From the NCBI RefSeq assembly GCF_001418005.1, contig NZ_LIOL01000002.1:552990-616989 (forward strand): a stretch of 64,000 bases of DNA. The letters are read 5' to 3'. Below, piece by piece: positions 38,014 to 46,789 of the stretch. Within the stretch, counting starts at the first letter, position 1, and the number at the start of each line of letters is the position of its first letter. The notes beneath the pieces were generated by a model. It was not told the origin of the DNA, did not search any database, and was given only the letters and a program-made list of their open reading frames with translations. This stretch comes from Chelatococcus sambhunathii (GTDB taxonomy: Bacteria; Pseudomonadota; Alphaproteobacteria; Rhizobiales; Beijerinckiaceae). Made by a program: the position numbers and the translations under genes.

Positions 38014-39057
38014 TCAGTCCGGCAGCCGGATGGCGAGGTCCGTCGGCCAGCCGGCATCCTTGTCGGTGCGGACGAAGCCGATGCCGCGCACGCCCGTCTT
38101 CACCTGCGGCTCGTATTGCCTGAGCAGGTTGGGATCGATGCGGATCTTGACGCGGAACATCAGCTTCTCGCGTTCGTCTGCCGTCTCGACGGCCTTGGGC
38201 GTGAATTGCGCATCGGCCGCGACGAAGGAGACCCGCGCCGGCACCACATAATGCGGGATGGGATCGAGGATGATGCGCGCCTCGTCGCCGAGAACGACCC
38301 TGCCGGCGTCGCGCGCAGGCAGGAAGATGGTCATATAGACGTCCGCAAGGTCGAGCAGCGTGACGATGCGCGCGCCGGCGGCCACCACCTCGCCGCCGCG
38401 CGCCAGCTTGTATTGCACGCGCCCGCGCCGGGGCGCCTTCAGCACCATGTCGGCGACAACCGTCTCGAGCCGAGCCACATCCGCCTTCGCCGCCTCGATG
38501 GCGGCGGCGGCCTGGTCGCGCGAGGCCTGGGCGGCGTTGAGCGCGGCATCGGCCGCCTTCATCTGGCTGCGCCGCTGGTCGAGCCGCTCCTGCGACAAAT
38601 GGCCCTTGGTGAAGAGCTCCTCGGCCCTGTCGAGCTCGGCCTTCGCGAGCAGACGGTCGCTCTCGCGCTGGGCGATCAAGGCCTCGGCCTCGGCCTTCGC
38701 CTTGACGGCCCGCAGCACCTGCGCCTCGGCGCCGCGCAACTGGGCCCGGTATTCGGAATCATCCATGCGGGCGATGACGGTGCCGGCATCGACCATGTCG
38801 CCCTCCTCGACGAGAACCTCGGCGAGGCGGCCGGCATATTTGGCCGAGACGTCGACCTGCTCGGCCTCGATACGGCCGTTGGCTCTGGCGATGCCCTCCG
38901 GCAGGCTGTTGCGGCGCAGGCGGTTGAACAGCGTCTCGAGGGTTCCCTGCGCCTGCGCAACCCCGGCACCGAAGACCGCTTCGCAGGGCGGCAGCCAGCC
39001 GGGCGTCGCCAGAAACACCACGAGCAGCGCAAGACAACAGGGACGGGGCAGGCTCAT
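38014..39057 (-). CDS. HlyD/EmrA-family periplasmic adaptor
   Basis: The 347-residue adaptor bridges inner-membrane transporter and outer-membrane channel. A signal/anchor (residues 1-36, ending AQAQ) precedes a biotinyl-lipoyl half-motif (GRIEAEQVDVSAKYAGRLAEV), a long coiled-coil hairpin (about residues 90-205, many Ala/Glu/Gln/Arg) and the second lipoyl half (VLKAPRRGRVQYKLARGGEVV), then a beta-barrel domain. AGGAGG (39064-39069) sits 6 bases before the ATG and fixes the start. It leads hlyD-rbbA-yhhJ. A near-consensus FNR/FixK box lies 124-137 bases upstream. The tolC at 25.4-26.8 kb is a candidate outer-membrane partner. Confidence 0.9.
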   Translation of the reverse strand: MSLPRPCCLALLVVFLATPGWLPPCEAVFGAGVAQAQGTLETLFNRLRRNSLPEGIARANGRIEAEQVDVSAKYAGRLAEVLVEEGDMVDAGTVIARMDDSEYRAQLRGAEAQVLRAVKAKAEAEALIAQRESDRLLAKAELDRAEELFTKGHLSQERLDQRRSQMKAADAALNAAQASRDQAAAAIEAAKADVARLETVVADMVLKAPRRGRVQYKLARGGEVVAAGARIVTLLDLADVYMTIFLPARDAGRVVLGDEARIILDPIPHYVVPARVSFVAADAQFTPKAVETADEREKLMFRVKIRIDPNLLRQYEPQVKTGVRGIGFVRTDKDAGWPTDLAIRLPD

Positions 39058-39383
39058 CCGAAACCTCCTGAAGGCCCACTGTCGGTGAACTCGCCTCGGC
39101 AGCTTCTGCTGCCAAAGGCCGCGATTCCAGCCGGCGTCACCGGCCGAGTGTCGTCCTAGGCTCCGGCACTCGCTGCGGCCTTGATGCAGATCATGGCCCG
39201 GCGACGGTATGCCAATCAATGTTCCTCCATTCCTGCCGCAGCCCACATGTCCGGCCTGCAGCGGGCCGCGAGCGCTTCGCCCCCAGCCTTGCATGGCTCG
39301 GAGGCGCAGCACTGCCCCCGACGGGCTTGCAGCGGCCAGGGCCCCCGCCTACGGTCGCGCAACCTGTTCTGCGGAGGCGCGCG
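39058..39383. other. Divergent intergenic region between hlyD operon and alaX-like gene
   Basis: These 326 bases contain no gene I can support. They hold the FNR/FixK-like box at 39181-39194 and must include the promoters of both divergent units. No repeat or RNA structure stands out. Confidence 0.5.
39181..39194. promoter_or_regulatory. FNR/FixK-type anaerobic regulator box
   Basis: TTGATGCAGATCAT matches 9 of 10 conserved positions of the FNR/FixK/ANR consensus TTGAT-N4-ATCAA. It sits in the divergent region, 124 bases from the hlyD start and 190 from the alaX-like start. It probably controls hlyD-rbbA-yhhJ, matching the low-oxygen theme of the neighbouring phaC-pta-ackA/adhP genes. Confidence 0.55.
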
Positions 39384-40100
39384 ATGAGCAAGACGACCCT
39401 TCTGTTCCGGGACGATCCCTATATCAAAACGGCCGAGGCGACCGTCGTCGGCCTCTCCGACGATGGCGGCATCATCCTCGACCGCACCATCTTCTATGCA
39501 CAGGGCGGCGGCCAGCCCGGCGACATCGGCTGGATGATGCTGCCCGGCGGCCAGGAGATCGCCATCGCCAATGCCGTCTACGGCCCCGACCGGTCGACGA
39601 TCGCGCATGTGCCGGCGGCCGAGGGGCGTCTCCCCGCCATCGGCGACATCGTCGGCCTGCGCCTCGACTGGGACGTCCGCCATGCGCGCATGCGCGTGCA
39701 TACCGCGCTGCACCTGCTCTCGGTCGCCCTGCCCTTTCCCGTCACCGGCGGCGCCATCGGCGACGGCGAGGGCCGGCTCGACTTCGATATCCCCGATGCC
39801 GGCCTCGACAAGGACGAGATCGGCGTCAAGCTCAACGAGATGATCGCGCAGGATGCGCCGGTGAGCGAGCGCTGGATCACGGACGAGGAGCTCCTCGCCA
39901 ATCCCGGCCTCGTCAAGACCATGTCCGTCAAGCCGCCGATGGGCTCGGGCACCGTGCGGCTCGTCGAGATCGCGGGGCTCGACCTGCAGCCCTGCGGCGG
40001 CACGCATGTGAAGACCACCGGCGAGATCGGCGCGGTCGCCATCACCGCCATCGAGAAGAAGGGTCGGCAGAACCGGCGCGTGCGCATCGCGCTCGCCTGA
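39384..40100 (+). CDS. Alanyl-tRNA editing protein, AlaX type
   Basis: AlaX proteins hydrolyse Ser or Gly wrongly attached to tRNA-Ala. The 238-residue protein has the zinc-binding set H106 and H110 (VHTALHLLS) and C204 and H208 (CGGTHV), with the glycine-rich YAQGGGQPGDIG near residue 38. It lacks an aminoacylation domain, so it is a free-standing editing domain. GGAGG (39373-39377) lies 6 bases before the ATG and sets the start; longer in-frame extension upstream is not similar to the family. sseA follows after 28 bases on the same strand. Confidence 0.92.
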   Translation: MSKTTLLFRDDPYIKTAEATVVGLSDDGGIILDRTIFYAQGGGQPGDIGWMMLPGGQEIAIANAVYGPDRSTIAHVPAAEGRLPAIGDIVGLRLDWDVRHARMRVHTALHLLSVALPFPVTGGAIGDGEGRLDFDIPDAGLDKDEIGVKLNEMIAQDAPVSERWITDEELLANPGLVKTMSVKPPMGSGTVRLVEIAGLDLQPCGGTHVKTTGEIGAVAITAIEKKGRQNRRVRIALA

Positions 40101-40128
40101 TCACGGCCGTAACGCAGAGGACCAGGCC

Positions 40129-40989
40129 ATGAGCGAGACCAAGCTGCCTTCGGCCCATTTCGTTTCTACCGCTTGGCTCGCCGAGCATCTCGGCGCGCCG
40201 GACATCGCCATCGTCGATGCCTCCTGGTATCTGCCGACGGACAACCGCGACGGCGCCGCCGAATATCGCGCCGCGCACATCCCCGGCGCGGTCCATTTCG
40301 ACATCGAGGCGATCCGCGACGAGAGCACCGACCTGCCGCACATGATGCCGACGGCGGAACGGTTCGCGGACGCCGTCGGCGCGCTCGGCATCGGCGACGG
40401 CATGCGGATCGTGGTCTACGACGGCGCGGGGCTGCTCGCCGCGGCGCGTGTGTGGTGGATGTTCCGGGCCTTCGGCGCGCAGGACGTGAAGATCCTCGAC
40501 GGCGGCTTCCCGAAGTGGCTGGCCGAGCGGCGGCCCGTCGACGCGGAGCCTGTGCAGCCACCGCGGCGGTCGTTCACGGCGCGGGCGCCGCAGGGTGTCG
40601 CCGATGTCGCGGGCGTGCGCGCCGCGCTCACCGATCGCTCGGCCCAGATCGTCGACGCCCGCTCGCCGGAACGCTTCCGCGGCGAGGCGCCGGAGCCTCG
40701 CCCGGGCGTGCGCCCCGGCCGCATACCCGGCAGTTTCAACGTGCCGCATGCCCGCCTCGTCGAGCAGGGAAGGCTGAAGGCGCCGGAGGATATCCGGCCC
40801 GTGTTCGAGGCCGCCGGCGTCAGCCTCGACCGGCCGGTCATCACCAGCTGCGGCTCGGGTGTTTCGGCGGCGATCCTGTGGCTCGCGCTCGACGCGTTGG
40901 GCAGGCCGCCCGCCGCGCTCTACGACGGCTCATGGGCGGAATGGGGCAGCCGGGCCGATTGCCCGGTCGTGACCGGGCCGGCCGACTGA
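40129..40989 (+). CDS. sseA: 3-mercaptopyruvate / thiosulfate sulfurtransferase
   Basis: The 286-residue protein has two rhodanese domains. The C-terminal one holds the active-site loop ITSCGSGVSAAI; CGSGVSA is the mercaptopyruvate-type CG[ST]GV[ST]A loop. N-terminal features are SWYLPTDNRDGAAEYRAAHIPGAVHFD and YDGAGLLAAARVWWMFRAFG; the second domain has VDARSPERFRGEAPEPRPGVRPGRIPGS (in parts). It transfers sulfur from 3-mercaptopyruvate to thiol acceptors or cyanide. It follows the alaX-like gene, possibly in one transcript. There is no signal peptide, so it is cytoplasmic. Confidence 0.93.
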   Translation: MSETKLPSAHFVSTAWLAEHLGAPDIAIVDASWYLPTDNRDGAAEYRAAHIPGAVHFDIEAIRDESTDLPHMMPTAERFADAVGALGIGDGMRIVVYDGAGLLAAARVWWMFRAFGAQDVKILDGGFPKWLAERRPVDAEPVQPPRRSFTARAPQGVADVAGVRAALTDRSAQIVDARSPERFRGEAPEPRPGVRPGRIPGSFNVPHARLVEQGRLKAPEDIRPVFEAAGVSLDRPVITSCGSGVSAAILWLALDALGRPPAALYDGSWAEWGSRADCPVVTGPAD

Positions 40990-41015
40990 GCGGCCCCGAA
41001 GGGAACGATGGCCCG

Positions 41016-42215
41016 TCAATCGTCCTTGGGTGCCGACCGGCCCGACGACTGCAACTGCCCACCCTCTCCGGTGGCGATATAGGTCTTCAATTCGTCGAGC
41101 GAGGCGAACTTGAAGACGCCGCGGCCCGTCTCGGCCTCGATGGAACCGTCGGAGTACATCACATAAAGATTGCCGCCGGCGCTGTAGGTGCCGACGACGG
41201 TCGGCGCCGCCGGGGCGGTGTCGGCCTCCTGCTCCGCAGGCGCGGGCTCCCCGGCTTCGTCATGCTCCGCCGGGGCCTCCTCGGCGCGGTCCGTTGCGGG
41301 CCCGTCTTCAGACGGTTCCGGCGTTGCCCCGTCAGCGGCCAGTGCAGAAGAAGGTTCACGTCCCTGTTGTTGCCAGGGGGCTGCAGGCGCCTCGAAGCCC
41401 TTCGCGTCGCCCCGGTCCTCCGTGCGACGCAGCCAGGACGGGAGTTGGGGCAGTGTTTCCTCACCCTTCGGGGCGGGCTCCGGCTCGGCCTCCGCTTCGG
41501 GTTCCTCCGACACCTGGGGCGCCGTGCCGAAGGTCGACAGGCGGGGCTCTTCCTTCTGCTGTTCGCCAGCCTCCTGCGATTCGGTCCCGGCCGTCCGAGG
41601 CTCCGTGACAAAGAAATCCCGCGAAAAGTCGAAGCGGGCGAACGGATCATCCAGCTTGCCGCTGCGCGGGGGCTGGGCCGACACCTCCTCTGCCGATGCA
41701 GGCTGGTCCGGGGCTGCGGCGGAGACCGGCTCCTCCCGCTCTTCCGGCTCTTCCCGTTCTTCCTCAGCTGCCGGACGATCCTCGAATCGGCGCGAGGGGA
41801 ACGGTCGCATCGTCTCGAAGCCCGGCTCCTCGGCCGCCTCCGTCTCCCGCGTCTCCTCCTCCGCCCATGCCTTTCCACCGGTTGTCGCGGCCGCACCGGC
41901 GGCGGCGGAGGGCGCTATCGGCACGCCGGGGACGACGACAGGACGAAAATCCGCCTCGTCGTCGAATGGCTGCTCGGCCGCCCGGCCCAGCGACGACTCG
42001 CGGGTCGGAAGGAACTCGAGGCCCCCAGCGAGGCGGCGCAGGTCGCGCATCAGAAGCGCAATGGCCGCCAGAACGAAGCCGGCGGCGGCGAAGACACTGC
42101 CGGCGATCACCATCGACCATCCGCGCTCGAGCACGATGACTTCGGCACCGGCCATCACCGCGTAGAAACCGCCGGCGACGAGAACACCTGCAACGACGAG
42201 GATTACGGCAACCAT
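41016..42215 (-). CDS. Acidic, membrane-anchored protein with conserved C-terminal motif
   Basis: I do not recognise a named gene. The 399-residue product starts with two membrane helices (about residues 1-22 and 33-57). A long disordered region rich in Glu, Ala, Pro and Gln follows (about residues 75-335). The protein ends with a folded segment VVGTYSAGGNLYVMYSDGSIEAETGRGVFKFASLDELKTYIATGE. I recall similar two-helix proteins with this tail in Hyphomicrobiales, all unassigned. The ATG at 42213-42215 is preceded directly by an in-frame GTG. The gene is convergent with sseA and divergent from sodB. The tail may bind a cytoplasmic partner; that is speculation. Confidence 0.7.
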   Translation of the reverse strand: MVAVILVVAGVLVAGGFYAVMAGAEVIVLERGWSMVIAGSVFAAAGFVLAAIALLMRDLRRLAGGLEFLPTRESSLGRAAEQPFDDEADFRPVVVPGVPIAPSAAAGAAATTGGKAWAEEETRETEAAEEPGFETMRPFPSRRFEDRPAAEEEREEPEEREEPVSAAAPDQPASAEEVSAQPPRSGKLDDPFARFDFSRDFFVTEPRTAGTESQEAGEQQKEEPRLSTFGTAPQVSEEPEAEAEPEPAPKGEETLPQLPSWLRRTEDRGDAKGFEAPAAPWQQQGREPSSALAADGATPEPSEDGPATDRAEEAPAEHDEAGEPAPAEQEADTAPAAPTVVGTYSAGGNLYVMYSDGSIEAETGRGVFKFASLDELKTYIATGEGGQLQSSGRSAPKDD

Positions 42216-42500
42216 CACACGACAACTTTCATTTCAGTCTACGCCATACTTCTTCGGCGCACAGTAAAGCCTTGCGCTCATGCTGCCAACTCGTGGCGCT
42301 CTGCGCAGCGCGCGCTTGCCCCGTGCGCCGACCGTCCCTAAGTAGACCGGGTGGGCTCTTCCACGGCTACCCGCACCCCACGGGAGGCCAGCATGACCGT
42401 CGACCGCTGAGGCAATTCGTCGACGGCTGTGGTCCTGGCCTGCGGCGCGTCCACCGGCACGCGTCCCGGATTCCTCGATGCGGAAGCAAAGGAGATAACG

Positions 42501-43100
42501 ATGTCCTTCACCCTCCCCGATCTTCCCTATGCCTACGACGCCCTCCAGCCGTACATGTCCAAGGAGACGCTGGAGTATCACCACGACAAGCACCACAAGG
42601 CCTATGTCGACAACGGCAACAAGCTGCTCGAGGGCACGGACCTCGCCGGCAAATCGGTGGAGGAAGTCGTCGTCGGCTCTTTCGGCAAGAATCAGGGCCT
42701 CTTCAACAATGCCGGCCAGCACTACAACCACATCCACTTCTGGAAGTGGATGAAGCCGAACGGCGGCGGCGCCATCCCCGGCAACCTCGAGAAGAAGATC
42801 ATCGAGGATCTCGGCTCCGTCGAGAAGATGAAGGAAGATTTTGCCCAGGCGGGCGCCACGCAGTTCGGCTCCGGCTGGTGCTGGCTCGCCGTCAAGGACG
42901 GCAAGATCATCGTCATGAAGACGCCGAACGGCGAAAACCCGCTGGTGCACGGCGCCAAGCCGATTCTCGGCTGCGACGTGTGGGAACATTCCTATTACAT
43001 CGACTATCGCAACCGTCGCCCCGACTATCTCAAGGCGTTCATCGAGAATCTCGTGAACTGGGAATACGTGACGGAGATGTACGAGGCAGCCACCCGCTGA
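42501..43100 (+). CDS. sodB: Superoxide dismutase, Fe type (possibly cambialistic)
   Basis: SodB dismutates superoxide in the cytoplasm. The 199-residue protein has the four metal ligands H27 (EYHHDKHHKAYV), H77 (HYNHIHFW), D159 and H163 (CDVWEHSYYIDY). Gln73, just before YNH, is the position of the second-shell glutamine in Fe enzymes, favouring iron, but rhizobial relatives can use manganese. There is no signal peptide. AAAGGAG (42488-42494) lies 6 bases before the ATG. A strong terminator follows 22 bases after the stop, so it is probably monocistronic. Confidence 0.96.
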   Translation: MSFTLPDLPYAYDALQPYMSKETLEYHHDKHHKAYVDNGNKLLEGTDLAGKSVEEVVVGSFGKNQGLFNNAGQHYNHIHFWKWMKPNGGGAIPGNLEKKIIEDLGSVEKMKEDFAQAGATQFGSGWCWLAVKDGKIIVMKTPNGENPLVHGAKPILGCDVWEHSYYIDYRNRRPDYLKAFIENLVNWEYVTEMYEAATR

Positions 43101-43122
43101 GGGATGCGCTGATTCGCATCGC

Positions 43123-43147
43123 GAACGGGGCCCGTCGGGCCCCGTTC
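43123..43147 (+). terminator. Strong hairpin terminator after sodB
   Basis: GAACGGGGCCC (43123-43133) pairs perfectly over 11 bases with GGGCCCCGTTC (43137-43147) around a 3-base loop, followed by TCCTT. It lies between convergent sodB and a minus-strand gene and could stop transcription from both sides. Confidence 0.8.
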
Positions 43148-43161
43148 TCCTTATGGGGAAC

Positions 43162-43503
43162 TTAATAGGGATCGCTCGCCTCGATGATCTCCTGGCCCAT
43201 CAGGACGCATTCGCCGGGGATCTGCGCATAGATGAGGCGCATGCGGTAATCGGCCTTGTAGACCGCGCCGGGCACTTCGACGACGTCGAAACGGCCCTTG
43301 CCCCGCAGCGCCTTGATCGTGCCGAGCGACTTCACGCGGTCGGCGAAGACCGCGGCGCGATCGTCACCTTCGGTATGGAACTTCAGCAGTTTCAGCGCCT
43401 GCCCGGCGGCAGCGGTGGCACAGGCCGGCTCCTCGGCCACCGTCGGGGATGCGAAGATGAGGAGCGCCGCGCAGGCGGCCAACCGGATTCGTGTTCTCGC
43501 CAT
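43162..43503 (-). CDS. Small exported protein of unknown function
   Basis: The 113-residue product has a signal peptide (residues 1-23, AACAALLIFASPTVA). The mature domain has two cysteines (EEPACAT and IPGECVLMG) that may pair. It includes RGKGRFDVVEVPGAVYKADYRMRLIYAQI, which looks like beta strands. I do not recognise the family. The gene converges with sodB across the shared terminator and diverges from the DUF3828-like gene. The frame stays open far upstream in antisense of the next gene, but only the signal-peptide start makes sense. Confidence 0.7.
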   Translation of the reverse strand: MARTRIRLAACAALLIFASPTVAEEPACATAAAGQALKLLKFHTEGDDRAAVFADRVKSLGTIKALRGKGRFDVVEVPGAVYKADYRMRLIYAQIPGECVLMGQEIIEASDPY

Positions 43504-43683
43504 GGGGTGAGTCCCGTTGAGTTTTTTCGCGGACCGGCATTCATCGAAAAGCAGCCGACCGCTCCCGTCATGGCTAGGCATATGGCCACCCGGCTTCAAG
43601 CCCGAAAAGGAAAGAATGCCGTTGCAGCGCGCGGCCGTTGCGGCATGATCGCGGCGCATTCTCACCCCGAACGGATATCCAGC

Positions 43684-44202
43684 ATGAACATGGTCGGTCT
43701 CAGCCGGCGCACCTTCCTCGCGGCGGTGGCCCTCGTCTCCTCCGCCCCGGCCATGGCCGCAGCCGGTGAGCCGAACACCGTCGTCAGGGCGATCTACGAC
43801 CGCGCCGCCCAGGGCCAGGGCGACGAGGGCGGCATGTTCCTCTTCGACGAAGGCGTGCGGCGCAGGAACTTCTCGAGCGCACTCGAAGCCTTGTGGCGCA
43901 AGGCCGAAGCGATTGCCGAAGCGAACGACGAGCCGGTGCTCGACTTCGATCCCGTCACCAATTCGCAGGACCCGGACGTGAAGTCCTTCACCGTGGCGAG
44001 CGAGGCGCGGACGGATGCCACCGCCCTTCTCGCGGTGACGCTCACGGGCCGCTTCACGGAGCGCGCGCAGGCGGCCGATGCGGTGGTGCGCTATGTCCTT
44101 ATCCTGGAGGACGGCAGCTGGAGGATCGACGACCTGCGCGGCAGCGTCGACGGCGAGGCATGGTCCCTCAGGGCGATCCTGAAGCAGAGGACAGGCGAGT
44201 AG
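43684..44202 (+). CDS. Exported DUF3828-like protein with twin-arginine signal
   Basis: The 172-residue product starts MNMVGLSRRTFLAAVALVSSAPAMAAAG, a signal peptide with SRRTFL that fits the twin-arginine pattern. The mature part (VVRAIYDRAAQGQGDEGGMFLFDE...DFDPVTNSQDPDVKSF...YVLILEDGSWRIDDLRG in pieces) resembles DUF3828/lumazine-like NTF2-fold exported proteins. Function is unknown. A second in-frame ATG lies two codons later. It is followed by murJ after 256 bases in the same direction. Confidence 0.75.
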   Translation: MNMVGLSRRTFLAAVALVSSAPAMAAAGEPNTVVRAIYDRAAQGQGDEGGMFLFDEGVRRRNFSSALEALWRKAEAIAEANDEPVLDFDPVTNSQDPDVKSFTVASEARTDATALLAVTLTGRFTERAQAADAVVRYVLILEDGSWRIDDLRGSVDGEAWSLRAILKQRTGE

Positions 44203-44458
44203 CCGCCCGCCCCTGGAGAGTGAATCTTTCCCGCTTTTCTGCCACGATCGAAACCGATAAGAGCGGCCTTGGCCGCACCGCTCGTCCGACGGGTGCGCCA
44301 GGCCACGCCGGCAGGTGCCTGTCGACCGTTTCCCTCGCGTCCCTTTCCGGAATTCAGCTGATGTCGCTCGGCCTCTTCGGGGAACATGTCGGCACCACGC
44401 CCGCCGGGGCGGAGTATCGGCCGGGCGCGGCGGCCGTCCTGCGCGACGAGCGGCGCGG

Positions 44459-45985
44459 ATGCTGAAGAAGCTCCTGTCCGTCGGCGGCTTCACGCTGCTC
44501 TCGCGCCTCACCGGCTTTGCCCGCGACGTCGTTTTCGCCGCGGTGATGGGTGCCGGCCTCGTCGCCGATGCCTTCTTCATGGCGCTCCGGCTGCCGAACC
44601 ACTTCCGCGCCATCTTCGGCGAGGGGGCCTTCAACGCCGCCTTCATTCCCGCCTATGCGCGCATTCTGACCACGGACGGTGCGGAGGCCGCCCGCCGCTT
44701 CGCCGACCGGGTATTCTCGCTGCTCACGCTCGTGCAGCTCGCGCTGCTCGCCGCGGCGCTCGCCCTCATGCCGCAGTTCATCGACCTGATGGCGCCGGGC
44801 TTCCGGGACGAGCCGGCGAAGTTTGAGCTGACGGTGACGCTGACGCGCATCACCTTTCCCTACCTCCTCTTCATCACGCTGGTGACGCTCGTCTCGGGCG
44901 TGCTCAACGCCGCCGACCGCTTCGCCGCCGCGGCCGGGGCGCCCATCCTCCTCAACCTGTCGCTCATCGTGGCGATGGGCCTCGCCTTCCTCTTCCCGAC
45001 GGCCGGCCATGCCGCCGCCTGGGGCGTTGCGGCCGCGGGCGTGCTGGAGCTTGCGCTCGTCTGCTGGGACGCAAGGCGCGCCGGCCTCGCGCCGCGCTTT
45101 GCCGTGCCACGCTTCGATGCCGACATGGTCGCCTTCTTCAAGGTGCTCGGGCCGGCCGTCATCGGCTCGGCCGGCGTGCAGATCGCCATGTTCGCCGACA
45201 CCATCATCGCCGCCATGCTGCCGACCGGCGCGATCTCCTCGCTCTATTATGCCGACCGCCTCTACCAGCTGCCAGTCGGCGTCGTCGGCATCGCCGCCGG
45301 CACCGTCCTGCTGCCGGAGATGAGCCGGCGCATCGCCGCGGGGGACGTCGCGGGCGCGCACGGCGCGCAGAACCGGGCCGCCATCTTTACCCTCGTGCTC
45401 GCCGCCCCCTGCGCCGTCGCCTTCCTCGCGGTGCCGGACCTCATCATGCAGGCGCTGTTCGGCCGTGGCGCCTTCACCACCGAGGATGCCGCGGCGGCGG
45501 GCGCCGTGCTCGCCGCCTATGCCACCGGCCTGCCGGCTGTGGTCCTCATCCGCTCCGCGGTGGCAAGCTTCTATTCCCGCGCCGATACGACGACGCCGGT
45601 CATCGCGTCCTTGTCGGCCGTCGCCGTCAACGTGGCGCTGAAATTTCTCCTCGTTGGCTCGATGGCGGCGCCAGGCCTCGCCCTTGCCACCGCGGTCGGC
45701 GCCTGGGTCAACGTGCTCCTGCTCTTCGTGCTGGCGAAGCGCCGCGAATGGGCGGCGCCGAGCCGCGAGCTGGGCTGCGCCATTGTCGCCATCACCATCG
45801 CCTGCGCCGTGCTCGGCCTTGCGGCGCTCGCGGCCGAGCGCTGGGGCGATGGCCTCTTGCCTGCCACCCTGCCCTGGCGACCTCAGGTGCTGATCTTCCT
45901 CGTCGCGACAGCCGGCGCGCTCGCCTATGGCGCGACGCTGCTGGCCGGGATCAGGCTGATGCGCGTGCCGCTGCGGCGCGTCTAG
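44459..45985 (+). CDS. murJ: Lipid II flippase MurJ
   Basis: MurJ flips lipid II across the inner membrane for peptidoglycan synthesis. The 508-residue protein has about 14 membrane helices and the MOP/MurJ landmarks: LLSVGGFTLLSRLTGFARDV at the start, NHFRAIFGEGAFNAAFIP, LYYADRLYQLPVGVVGIAAGTVLLPEMSR, and FGRGAFT...FYSRADTTTPV. The essential arginine of the first helices and the following charged positions are in place. The ATG at 44459 begins MLKKLLSVGG, as in homologues; a longer open frame upstream is not similar. It converges with the DUF1194 gene, with 4 bases between stops. Confidence 0.95.
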   Translation: MLKKLLSVGGFTLLSRLTGFARDVVFAAVMGAGLVADAFFMALRLPNHFRAIFGEGAFNAAFIPAYARILTTDGAEAARRFADRVFSLLTLVQLALLAAALALMPQFIDLMAPGFRDEPAKFELTVTLTRITFPYLLFITLVTLVSGVLNAADRFAAAAGAPILLNLSLIVAMGLAFLFPTAGHAAAWGVAAAGVLELALVCWDARRAGLAPRFAVPRFDADMVAFFKVLGPAVIGSAGVQIAMFADTIIAAMLPTGAISSLYYADRLYQLPVGVVGIAAGTVLLPEMSRRIAAGDVAGAHGAQNRAAIFTLVLAAPCAVAFLAVPDLIMQALFGRGAFTTEDAAAAGAVLAAYATGLPAVVLIRSAVASFYSRADTTTPVIASLSAVAVNVALKFLLVGSMAAPGLALATAVGAWVNVLLLFVLAKRREWAAPSRELGCAIVAITIACAVLGLAALAAERWGDGLLPATLPWRPQVLIFLVATAGALAYGATLLAGIRLMRVPLRRV

Positions 45986-45989
45986 AATC

Positions 45990-46721
45990 TCACGGCACCG
46001 CCTGCAGGGTGGCGTGGCGCGTCGCGCCGCCACTGTCGGCGATCTCGGCGACGAGCTTGCGCCGGGCCGCGACGGCGAAGGGGCGCGTTTCGTCGGCGAT
46101 CTCGACAAAGGCGCCGGGCCCACCGATCAGCTGCTCACCGTAATAGGTTTCCAGCGACATGCCGCCCGGCCCACCTGGGCGCCCGCCCGGCCGGCGGATG
46201 GCGAGGGCATTGATGGTGAAGCCCTTCGCCAGGGCCTCCGCCCGGGCCTCGGCCAGCGGCCGGCCGCCGATGTTGGGGCCGTCGCCCGAGACGTCGATGA
46301 CCTTGCGCATGCCCGAAAAGCCGCTCTCCTCGACGAGGCGCACGGAATAGTCGATGGCGTTGGAGATCGAGTTGTAGCCATAGGCGCCGCGCGGGCGCGT
46401 GCGCAGCTTGTGCGCGAAGGCCTCGGCGGTCGCCGGATCGCGGATGACCTGCCAGTCGACGACGGTCACCTGCGATTGCGGGCCACCCCATTCCACATAG
46501 GCGACGGCGATGGCGCCGATGAGGCCGCTGCCGATGGCGGCAAGGACGTCGTTGCTCGTCAGCGCGCTCGCCCAGCCCTCGCGCTGCAGGGTGAGTTCGT
46601 CGTCGTCGATGGAGCCCGAGCCGTCGGCCGCCAGCACCAGCTCGAGATCGACCTCCTCGGCTCGCGCCGGGACGGAAACGAGCGCGATGAGAAGAAACGA
46701 CAGGCCCGCCAAGATCCGCAT
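45990..46721 (-). CDS. Exported DUF1194 (von Willebrand A-like) protein
   Basis: The 243-residue protein has a signal peptide (residues 1-22, ending PARA) and a vWA-like fold with a MIDAS-type DGSGSIDDDEL near residue 33. Further family blocks are AIGSGLIGAIAVAYVEWGG, SISNAIDYSV and KVIDVSGDGPNIGG. DUF1194 proteins are common in Rhizobiales and uncharacterised. GGAGG sits about 6 bases before the ATG, ruling out an upstream in-frame ATG. ilvE lies upstream on the same strand with a 68-base gap. Confidence 0.9.
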   Translation of the reverse strand: MRILAGLSFLLIALVSVPARAEEVDLELVLAADGSGSIDDDELTLQREGWASALTSNDVLAAIGSGLIGAIAVAYVEWGGPQSQVTVVDWQVIRDPATAEAFAHKLRTRPRGAYGYNSISNAIDYSVRLVEESGFSGMRKVIDVSGDGPNIGGRPLAEARAEALAKGFTINALAIRRPGGRPGGPGGMSLETYYGEQLIGGPGAFVEIADETRPFAVAARRKLVAEIADSGGATRHATLQAVP

Positions 46722-46789
46722 GTCCACCTCCGGCATCCCCGGCGCGGAAGCCTAGGGATGCGGAGGGAATGCGTCACTTCAGGATGACG

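Noticed and set aside
35096-38251. 1051-codon plus-strand frame opposite rbbA
   Set aside because: It is very long but Arg/Gly/Asp-rich and without domains, which is typical of the opposite strand of a GC-rich gene. The minus strand has two clear ABC ATPases.
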